Source of the DNA: Planctomycetota bacterium
GTDB taxonomy: Bacteria > Planctomycetota > Phycisphaerae > WQYP01
Assembly: GCA_021852225.1 (NCBI GenBank)
Contig: JAJZOA010000114.1
Coordinates: 1-20,241 of the forward strand
Direction of reading: 5' to 3'
Length of the DNA: 20,241 nt
Position numbers and translations under genes: made by a program. The notes under the pieces were generated by a model. It saw only the letters and a program-made list of their open reading frames with translations, ran no database searches and was not told where the DNA came from. Below are positions 14,703 through 20,241 of the stretch, in pieces (position 1 is the first letter of the stretch; every line of letters begins with the position of its first letter).

Positions 14703-14718
14703 GGTTCGGGACCGAACC
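14703..14718 (+). promoter_or_regulatory. Dyad in the leader of the DUF2934 gene
   Basis: GGTTCGG and CCGAACC are exact inverted complements separated by GA. The dyad ends about 25 bases before the DUF2934 start and just upstream of the ribosome site, a position suited to an operator or a small leader hairpin. Confidence 0.35.
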
Positions 14719-14743
14719 GCCGCAGTTACAAAAGGAGTATCCC

Positions 14744-15013
14744 ATGCCACCAAAAAAGAAAATCGCAGCCCCAACCACCGCCCCGGCCGCCGTGGTCACA
14801 AAGGCCCCCGCGGCCCCGGTTGTCAGCCGCTCGGAAACCAAGGGCAGCGGCACCGCTACCGCAGCTCGTCCGGCCAAGGAAATCGCCCGCTCGATCACGC
14901 ATCAGCAGATATCTGAACGTGCGTATCAGATTTATCTGAAGCGCGGTTTTGGTCCGGGCAATCAGCAAACGGACTGGCTGGAAGCCGAACGGCAATTAAA
15001 GGCCGGACTTTAA
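14744..15013 (+). CDS. DUF2934 domain protein, small
   Basis: An 89-residue protein. ATG 14744 has AAGGAG six bases upstream, which decides the start. The N-terminal half is a Lys/Pro/Ala-rich, probably disordered tail (PPKKK at 2-6). The C-terminal part (about 51-87) is the DUF2934 domain: ITHQQISERAYQIYLKRG, then DWLEAERQL at the end. Its role is unknown; members are often small, basic-tailed proteins. It stands alone, with a leader dyad before it and stem-loops after it. Confidence 0.8.
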   Translation: MPPKKKIAAPTTAPAAVVTKAPAAPVVSRSETKGSGTATAARPAKEIARSITHQQISERAYQIYLKRGFGPGNQQTDWLEAERQLKAGL

Positions 15014-15038
15014 GCTTTCGCCACAAGCAAAGCTTAAA
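15009..15038 (+). other. Stem-loop covering the DUF2934 stop codon
   Basis: TTTAAGCTTT at 15009-15018 and AAAGCTTAAA at 15029-15038 are exact inverted complements with a 10-base loop. The stop codon TAA (15011-15013) lies inside the stem. It is A/T-rich and lacks a T-run. Confidence 0.45.
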
Positions 15039-15059
15039 ATCAAAGCAGAAAGTTCAGAG

Positions 15060-15102
15060 CGTCTGTTGAAATTACAAATTTCAGCAGACGATAAGGGTTT
15101 TT
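15060..15102 (+). terminator. Putative rho-independent terminator of the DUF2934 gene
   Basis: A 14-bp stem, CGTCTGTTGAAATT at 15060-15073 with its partner at 15077-15090, closes a 3-base loop; only one U-G wobble interrupts it. A run of five T follows at 15098-15102 after seven bases. The distance to the T-run is longer than ideal, but the stem is strong and lies between two separate genes. Confidence 0.55.
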
Positions 15103-15131
15103 CTGCGCAGGCGTGAAGAATTCCCGTGCGG

Positions 15132-15137
15132 TATACT
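15132..15137 (+). promoter_or_regulatory. Candidate -10 element of radA
   Basis: TATACT ends six bases before the radA ATG, so a transcript starting about 7 bases downstream would begin at the ATG itself. There is no Shine-Dalgarno sequence in front of radA. No good -35 was seen. Confidence 0.35.
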
Positions 15138-15143
15138 GCCTTC

Positions 15144-16553
15144 ATGGCTAAAACCAGATCTTATTTTGTTTGCCGACAATGCGGCGCTATGCAGCCCAAA
15201 TGGATGGGCAAATGCCCAGATTGTGACGCGTGGGATTCCCTGGACCAGATCACCGAGTCCGCAGCGGATCCACATCGACCGGCCATTCTTTCTGATGGCG
15301 ACGCAGCCACCGGCATGCGCGCAACCATGCAGGACGTGCCCGCCCGCAGCGTTTCGGAAATTCCTGATTTTCAAGTACCGCGGATTGTCACCGGGTTGCC
15401 GGAATTTGACCGCGTTCTGGGTGGCGGGGTGGTGCCCGGAAGCGCTATTCTTCTGGGGGGCGATCCGGGTATTGGAAAATCCACACTGATGCTCCAGGCT
15501 GGCGATCGCATGGCTCGGCAGGGATTTAAGGTTCTTTACGTCAGCAGTGAGGAATCCGCCCAGCAGACCAAACTTCGCGCCGGCCGGCTGGGTGTCAATC
15601 ATGAAAAGCTTCTGGTTTACGCCGAATGCGATCTGGAAAAAATTTCCCGGCAGATTCAAAAACATCGGCCCCACCTGTGCATTATTGACTCGGTTCAACT
15701 GATTTATAAAACCACCAACCCTTCTCCCCCGGGCAGCGTTTCCCAGTTGAAGGATTGCTGCCAGGAATTGGTGTTTCTGGCAAAATCGGGCGGATCGGCT
15801 GTATGTCTGGTCGGGCATGTTACAAAAAAAGGGATGCTGGCGGGGCCGAAGCTGTTGGAACATGTCGTGGATACGGTGCTTTATTTTGAAGGCGACACCC
15901 ACCACGACCACCGCATCGTCCGCTGCGTGAAAAACCGCCACGGCAGCACGCTGGAAGTCGGCATTTTCCGCATGGGCAATTCCGGCCTGGAACCGCTGGA
16001 GGATGCCTCCGCCCTGCTTATTGAAACCCATGAAGGGTCCGCCAACGGAAGCGTGATTACCGCCGCAATGCAGGGGTCGCGCGTGCTGGCGGTGGAAGTA
16101 CAAGCCCTGACGGCGGACAGCATGTTGGGTGCGGCGCGGCGGAAAGTAAGTGGATGCGATGTCAACCGCGTGGCCATGATTATCGCCGTGCTGGAAAAAC
16201 GCGCCGGCCTGCGGCTGGTGGATAAAGATGTATTTGTAAACGTGGTGGGCGGACTGAAAGTGGTGGACCCGGCCGCCGACGCGGCGATTGCCCTGGCCAT
16301 TGCCGGCTCGCACCTGAAGCGCGGGCTGACCTCGGATACTCTGGTGATGGGCGAACTTGGCCTTCTGGGAGAACTGCGGCAGATCGGGCAGCTTGCCCAG
16401 CGACTCAATGAAGCGGCCAGATTGGGCTACAAGCGAGTCATTGTTCCGGTACAGCGCAGTGCGGCGGATAAATCGGCCTTGGCAACCGCCGGAAAAACAA
16501 TGACAATTTTCCCGTGCCGCACGCTGGACGAAGCCGTCAAGCTGTTGGAATAG
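15144..16553 (+). CDS. radA: DNA repair protein RadA (Sms)
   Basis: A 469-residue protein, close to the usual length. RadA is a RecA-like helicase that aids branch migration in recombination and repair. Domains in order: zinc finger (C10, C13, C24, C27), RecA-type ATPase with Walker A GGDPGIGKST (105-114) and Walker B IIDSVQ (180-185), the RadA-specific motif at 263-267, and a Lon-protease-like C-terminus (from about 300; VVDPAADAAIALAIAGS at 373-389). The RadA motif, normally KNRFG, is KNRHG here. ATG 15144 is preferred to a GTG 18 bases upstream because MAKTRSYFVC matches the family start. Codon use is like the neighbours. No ribosome site is visible. Confidence 0.95.
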   Translation: MAKTRSYFVCRQCGAMQPKWMGKCPDCDAWDSLDQITESAADPHRPAILSDGDAATGMRATMQDVPARSVSEIPDFQVPRIVTGLPEFDRVLGGGVVPGSAILLGGDPGIGKSTLMLQAGDRMARQGFKVLYVSSEESAQQTKLRAGRLGVNHEKLLVYAECDLEKISRQIQKHRPHLCIIDSVQLIYKTTNPSPPGSVSQLKDCCQELVFLAKSGGSAVCLVGHVTKKGMLAGPKLLEHVVDTVLYFEGDTHHDHRIVRCVKNRHGSTLEVGIFRMGNSGLEPLEDASALLIETHEGSANGSVITAAMQGSRVLAVEVQALTADSMLGAARRKVSGCDVNRVAMIIAVLEKRAGLRLVDKDVFVNVVGGLKVVDPAADAAIALAIAGSHLKRGLTSDTLVMGELGLLGELRQIGQLAQRLNEAARLGYKRVIVPVQRSAADKSALATAGKTMTIFPCRTLDEAVKLLE

Positions 16554-16615
16554 CGCGACGGAGCCGGTTCTGGTGCCAAAGTGCGAAGCTTCAGCGAACC
16601 TTAAAGCAACGCCAC

Positions 16616-16629
16616 CGCGGGCAGCCGCG
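16616..16629. terminator. Weak hairpin between convergent radA and transporter genes
   Basis: CGCGG and CCGCG around GCAG form a 5-bp stem in the 125-base gap between radA (plus) and the symporter (minus). There is no T-run on either side. It is only a possible shared terminator. Confidence 0.2.
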
Positions 16630-16678
16630 AGTACCTCCGCCATGGGTGCCGGCGCGGGGTAAATAATGGCCGGCCAGG

Positions 16679-18115
16679 TTATCGTCCGGCGGCAGGCAGA
16701 TCGCCGCGACGGGCGTCCAGCAATTCACGTGTTTTTTGCGCCCGCTGACGCGTAATCGGATAGAACAGAATAAAAACAGAAGCGCACAGCAGAATGGCGG
16801 AACCGCCGAACGCATACCATATCCGGAGTTTGGTGATCGCGGCGGCCGGGGCATAATGCAGCCGCCGCGCCGCTTCGGGGTCCAGACCCGACCAGGAGAT
16901 TAATTGCCCCGCGAGGATCGCCCCCAGGCCAATCCCAACTTTCTGGGTCAGGGAATTGACTGCGCTGAACAGGCCCTGACGGCGCTGGCCGCATTTAAGC
17001 TCATCATCATCGCAAATGTCGCCGATCATGGAGGCAATCATCAGCCAGCAGCCGCCGAGGCCTAATCCGGCGATAAACTGCGAACCAAGCTGCAGATAGG
17101 GGACCTTCGGCGTAATGGTGAACCATTGGGTAAGCTGCCCCAGTGTGACCAGTACCATGCCGCCAAGCAAGGCAGCCTTTTTAGACGTGCGCACAGACAG
17201 CCATGTCAGCAGCGGCAGGCTGACATACGCCAGCAACCCGACCAGCGTACTGCTCCATCCGGCCACCCTTGCGCCCAGTTGTTGATTGTGCACATTGCCC
17301 GCGTATACATAAAAGAAATTTAGATATATATTTATGCTGTAAGCACCTGTTGCCACTACAATCAGAGGAATGTACGCCAGGGACATAATTACAAACGGGA
17401 CGCTGGTCAGGGTCCGTGTTAAAGCGGTCCAGGGGGCAATCCGCTGTGCCGGCAGCGGAAGTTCATGCAGCCGGCGACACGCAAAAAGTGGAATTGTCCC
17501 TGTCACCAGAATGGCCACGCCGGCGCAGGCGGCAAGCGCCATCGCGGCAGTGCTGACCTTGCCAAACACCGGGCCAAGTTTCAGACAGATTGGAAGATAC
17601 CAGGCGGCCAGCAAACTGGCCGGAAGACCAATGTACATACGCCAGGCCAGAACGCGGCTGCGTTCGTCCTGATCCTCGGTCAGTTCATAACCCAGCGCCG
17701 TATAGGGAACCACATAAAGGGAATAGCCGATGGCATAAAGCAACAGCCCAATTACCAGCCACCAGACCACGTGGTTCGGCGATTGAAATGGCGGTGCCCA
17801 AATGGCGGGCAGTAAAAATGCACAAAGAAGTATTCCAGCCAGCATATAAGGCCGCCGCCGCCCCCATCGCGAGCGGGTGTTATCTGAAAGATAACCGACT
17901 AAAGGATCCACCACGGCATCCACAATTCGCGGCAAGCCCAGCGCCAGGCCGACCCATGCGGCAGGCAGCCCCCAATACAATGGAAAAATGACCAGCGCCA
18001 GGCTGTAGAGCAAGGTGGTCATGAAACTGTCAGTCAGGCCGCCGGTGCCCCAGCCGATGCGGATTGGCAAAGCCACCCGATCCGCGAGCCTGAGACTTTG
18101 ATTCAACGAATCCAT
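16679..18115 (-). CDS. GPH-family (MFS) sugar:cation symporter
   Basis: A 478-residue protein with about 12 membrane helices, the usual length for this family. Glycoside-pentoside-hexuronide symporters such as MelB and YicJ import oligosaccharides with protons or Na+. The diagnostic first-half motif is D66-x3-D70-P-L-V-G then SDNTRSRWGRRRPY (77-90). The second half has GDICDDDELKCGQRRQG-like text near 380-396, also typical. ATG 18115 has AGAGG upstream. It is a single gene, convergent with radA and with direct repeats in its leader. The substrate cannot be told from sequence; the GH10 xylanase at the left edge suggests plant-polymer use in this organism but is 16 kb away. Confidence 0.9.
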   Translation of the reverse strand: MDSLNQSLRLADRVALPIRIGWGTGGLTDSFMTTLLYSLALVIFPLYWGLPAAWVGLALGLPRIVDAVVDPLVGYLSDNTRSRWGRRRPYMLAGILLCAFLLPAIWAPPFQSPNHVVWWLVIGLLLYAIGYSLYVVPYTALGYELTEDQDERSRVLAWRMYIGLPASLLAAWYLPICLKLGPVFGKVSTAAMALAACAGVAILVTGTIPLFACRRLHELPLPAQRIAPWTALTRTLTSVPFVIMSLAYIPLIVVATGAYSINIYLNFFYVYAGNVHNQQLGARVAGWSSTLVGLLAYVSLPLLTWLSVRTSKKAALLGGMVLVTLGQLTQWFTITPKVPYLQLGSQFIAGLGLGGCWLMIASMIGDICDDDELKCGQRRQGLFSAVNSLTQKVGIGLGAILAGQLISWSGLDPEAARRLHYAPAAAITKLRIWYAFGGSAILLCASVFILFYPITRQRAQKTRELLDARRGDLPAAGR

Positions 18116-18130
18116 TCAACCTCTCTATTC

Positions 18131-18152
18131 CTTAGGTTCGCACGCTTAGGTT
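18131..18152 (-). promoter_or_regulatory. Direct repeat in the transporter leader
   Basis: CTTAGGTT occurs at 18131-18138 and 18145-18152 (14-base period). Upstream on the minus strand, TTGCGA (18173-18178) lies 17 bases before TTTTAA (18150-18155), a weak promoter candidate that overlaps one repeat. Confidence 0.3.
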
Positions 18153-18327
18153 AAAAAACACTCTGAATCGCAATCGCAATCCTTTCATTCGGCCAACAGA
18201 TTTGATGTATCCTGACCGGCTTTGAGCCAGAATGAAAGCAGCGGCCCGCCCACCTCGCCAAGTGCGAATTCATTCCACTCCGGAAGGAGCAGCGCACAGT
18301 ATAACTTTTTACCGGTTAAAGGTGACA

Positions 18328-18399
18328 AGCCGACGGCGCGAGTCGAACGCGCAACCTACGGTTTACAAAACCGTTGCTCTGCCATTGAGCTACGTCGGC
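18328..18399 (-). tRNA. tRNA-Thr (anticodon TGT)
   Basis: The 72-base gene folds fully: acceptor GCCGACG/CGTCGGC, D-stem GCTC/GAGC, anticodon stem ACGGT/ACCGT with loop TTTGTAA (anticodon TGT), short variable loop AGGTT, T-stem GCGCG/CGCGC with TTCGACT loop. The discriminator is T and CCA is not encoded. It reads ACA codons of threonine. Confidence 0.95.
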
Positions 18400-18464
18400 G
18401 GCAAGTATCGCTTTTCCCCGCAAATGCCCTGATCGCTGCGGCATTGGCGCGGTTTGGAGAGATT

Positions 18465-18493
18465 ATCATACCATCTGGGCTGACTCCGGCCAA
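18465..18493 (-). promoter_or_regulatory. Promoter of the tRNA-Thr gene
   Basis: On the minus strand TTGGCC (18488-18493) and TATGAT (18465-18470) are spaced by 17 bases. TSS would be about 60 bases before the tRNA 5' end. This is the clearest sigma-70-type promoter in the window. Confidence 0.6.
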
Positions 18494-18608
18494 CTCACCG
18501 CTCGCAATATTTCTTCTACAATGAGTATCGCCGCAATACCCGCCGGCAGGCAGTTGCAGGGCACCGCCCCGTCGCGGAAGGTCCACAAATCATCGCCTCT
18601 GTTTTCCA

Positions 18609-20241
18609 TCAGCTTGCCGGCATATTATCTGTCAACATCTGATCCAGAAGTTGAATCGGGTGAATAGCCTGCCGCCCGGTGGCGTGGCGAATTTGGTCGC
18701 GGCAACTGATTCCACTGGCCAGAAGCAGCGTCTGCGGGCCGGCCTGACGGATCGGATCAAATTCACACTGTGCAAATATGTTCATGGATACATCATAATG
18801 CTCTTGACGGTAGCCGAAGGCACCGGCCATGCCGCAGCAGCCGGTGGGCAGCGTCACCAGTCCGTCGCCGCACACGCGGGTCAGCAACTCGACGGTTTCT
18901 CCAATACCCCACAATGCTTTCTGATGGCAATGTCCATGGAACAGCGCCGGCGCGCCGCGGCCGCGCAAGGCTGGCGGCCTCGGATGCCGATTCCAGTTCC
19001 GCTGTACAAAATCCTCCACGCACATAAGTTTTTCCAGAACCGCATCAAGCGTTCCAGGCGGCCCGATGTGACGCAGTTTGCGCCAATCGTCGACCATGGC
19101 GCTGAAGCACGATGGTTCGGAAACCAGAATCGCCTCCACGCGCGAATCGGCGGCCATAGCAGCCAGAAACGACAATGTCGGTCCAATGGTCGCCACAGCC
19201 TGTTCCAGAAGGCCGTTGGAAATCAGGACCCGGCCGCAACAGCCGGCATTCGCCAGGTGCAGCCGATAGCCTAGTTTTTCAATGACCCGAATCGCCGCCA
19301 GTCCCAGCCCCGAATCGTGATACGCCGTGAAGCAGTCGCCAAAAAATACAATGCGGCGTTCGTCCGCCGGACTCTGGTCAGAAAACCGGCGCCGTTGCCG
19401 ATTTGCAAGTTGAAAAAGCGATCGGGAAAACCGCGGTAATGTCCGCTGCGGCGCCATACCCCCCCGCCGCGTCAGGAATCTGCGCACTGGCGCGGTCGCG
19501 GACAGACGGTTCACGACAGTCGGCAGTGCGGCCCCCATGCGGGCGAAAAGACGATAATTAGCCAGCAACAGCGCTTCGGCGGATGGGTCACCACCGCGGT
19601 AATGCTGCGCCAAATATTCCGCCTTTAACTGCGCAATATCCACACTGCTGGGGCATTCGGTACGGCAGGCCTTGCAGCCAAGGCAAAGGTCGAGTGTGGC
19701 CAGTGTCGGTAAGTCATGCCAGTTCGGATGCCGGCCGGGCGTGTCGTTACCGGCGACCGCCATGCGAATGGCATTGGCTCTGCCGCGCGTGGAATGCCGT
19801 TCATCCAATGTCGCTCGATAGGATGGACACATGGTTCCACCCGATCGTCTGCGGCAGAATCCGGCGCCATTGCAGAGTTCAACAGCCTGCGCAAAGCCGT
19901 GTTCGCCCGGATAACGGTAAAAAGTCGGAATTTTTGCAAGGTTATCCATCCCGGGTTGTGCGTCCACACGCAAGTGCGAAGTCATTCCTTCCAACGGTAA
20001 CGTATCGACAATCATACCTGGATTAAAAATGCCAGCAGGATCAAAAATTTCCTTGATCTGTTTAAAAGCCCGTATCAGTTCCGGCCCGTAAAACGTTTCC
20101 AGCAGCGGCCCGCGAGCGCGGCCGTCGCCATGTTCACCGGACATAACTCCGCCGCAGTTTTTCGCCAACGCCGCGGCCTCAATGGCAATTGCCCGCATTT
20201 TTTCGCGGTCCCGATCGCTGTTGCATGGCCTGCCGGGAAAT
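18609..20241 (-). CDS. FAD-linked oxidase/Fe-S oxidoreductase fusion, C-terminal part (runs off right edge)
   Basis: The minus-strand frame is open to the window edge, giving 543 visible residues; the true start is beyond. Starting at the edge are the end of a FAD-linked oxidase domain (SGEHGDGRARGPLLE and IFDPAGIFNPG) and then the iron-sulfur part: a first cysteine cluster (CNGAGFCRRR, GTMCPSY), a 4Fe-4S motif CLGCKACRTECP, and two CCG-type motifs (AGCCGRV, TGCCGMAG). This arrangement is that of YdiJ-like D-2-hydroxyacid (D-lactate or D-2-hydroxyglutarate) dehydrogenases, which pass electrons to the respiratory chain. The missing N-terminus should hold the FAD-binding PCMH domain. Substrate is not decidable. 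The tRNA gene follows 209 bases downstream. Confidence 0.9.
   Translation of the reverse strand, partial: FPGRPCNSDRDREKMRAIAIEAAALAKNCGGVMSGEHGDGRARGPLLETFYGPELIRAFKQIKEIFDPAGIFNPGMIVDTLPLEGMTSHLRVDAQPGMDNLAKIPTFYRYPGEHGFAQAVELCNGAGFCRRRSGGTMCPSYRATLDERHSTRGRANAIRMAVAGNDTPGRHPNWHDLPTLATLDLCLGCKACRTECPSSVDIAQLKAEYLAQHYRGGDPSAEALLLANYRLFARMGAALPTVVNRLSATAPVRRFLTRRGGMAPQRTLPRFSRSLFQLANRQRRRFSDQSPADERRIVFFGDCFTAYHDSGLGLAAIRVIEKLGYRLHLANAGCCGRVLISNGLLEQAVATIGPTLSFLAAMAADSRVEAILVSEPSCFSAMVDDWRKLRHIGPPGTLDAVLEKLMCVEDFVQRNWNRHPRPPALRGRGAPALFHGHCHQKALWGIGETVELLTRVCGDGLVTLPTGCCGMAGAFGYRQEHYDVSMNIFAQCEFDPIRQAGPQTLLLASGISCRDQIRHATGRQAIHPIQLLDQMLTDNMPAS

Larger units (their letters stand above)
14076..14743. 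other. 668-base gene-free stretch with stem-loops
   Basis: This is the divergent spacer between the minus-strand VWA gene and the plus-strand DUF2934 gene. Short open frames on both strands look unlike proteins. It holds several stem-loops at 14392-14508 (listed separately), a CGTTC/GAACG dyad at 14109-14122, and a TTGACA hexamer on the minus strand at 14128-14133 without a good -10. No known RNA gene was recognised. Confidence 0.5.

Noticed and set aside
15081..16643. Minus-strand open frame of 520 codons
   Set aside because: It is the antisense of radA; the plus strand has zinc finger, Walker A and KNRHG motifs.
1..20241. CRISPR array, prophage or complete insertion sequence
   Set aside because: No regularly spaced repeats, phage structural genes or transposase with terminal repeats were seen.

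Overview
The window is about 20 kb of moderately GC-rich bacterial chromosome. Several things together suggest a planctomycete, perhaps Phycisphaerae: BatA and DUF58 membrane proteins, von Willebrand A (VWA) proteins beside ExbB/ExbD genes, a GH10 glycoside hydrolase, a DUF2934 protein, and a tRNA without an encoded CCA end. This is an inference from gene content; there is no rRNA or marker gene to prove it.

Left part (1-2200). The first gene is the 5' portion of a secreted GH10 endo-xylanase on the minus strand, cut by the window edge. Bases 701-1429 hold no intact gene. They contain a short decayed IS3-type OrfA remnant (plus strand) and an unidentified frameshifted coding remnant (minus strand). 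Next is a minus-strand type II toxin-antitoxin pair (Phd/YefM-like antitoxin, PIN toxin) with a 4-base overlap. The PIN protein has lost key acidic residues. A perfect 12-bp palindrome upstream is a candidate autoregulatory operator.

Centre (2306-14075). Nine minus-strand genes run in one direction with gaps of about 48-115 bases after an initial gap of 314. In transcription order they are: VWA protein with intact MIDAS; VWA protein with degenerate MIDAS; ExbB/TolQ-type channel subunit; two ExbD/TolR-type subunits; a 914-residue exported repeat protein; RsmD 16S rRNA methyltransferase; DUF58 protein; BatA-like membrane protein. Each VWA protein has one transmembrane helix carrying the S-x3-H signature of TonB. 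My reading is that this is a proton-motive-force-driven ExbB/ExbD machine whose TonB-like arm ends in a VWA domain instead of a TonB domain. It is the best candidate here for a functionally undescribed system. Two GC-rich hairpins separate the VWA/ExbB and ExbB/ExbD genes, and the upstream gap of 314 bases is full of dyad symmetries.

Right part (14076-20241). A 668-base gene-free stretch with several stem-loops comes first. It is followed by a small DUF2934 protein with a stem-loop terminator, then radA (plus strand, possibly leaderless). Convergent to radA is a GPH-family sugar:cation symporter (minus). Next come tRNA-Thr(TGT) on the minus strand with a recognisable promoter, and the C-terminal part of a large FAD/Fe-S oxidoreductase (minus), cut by the right edge.
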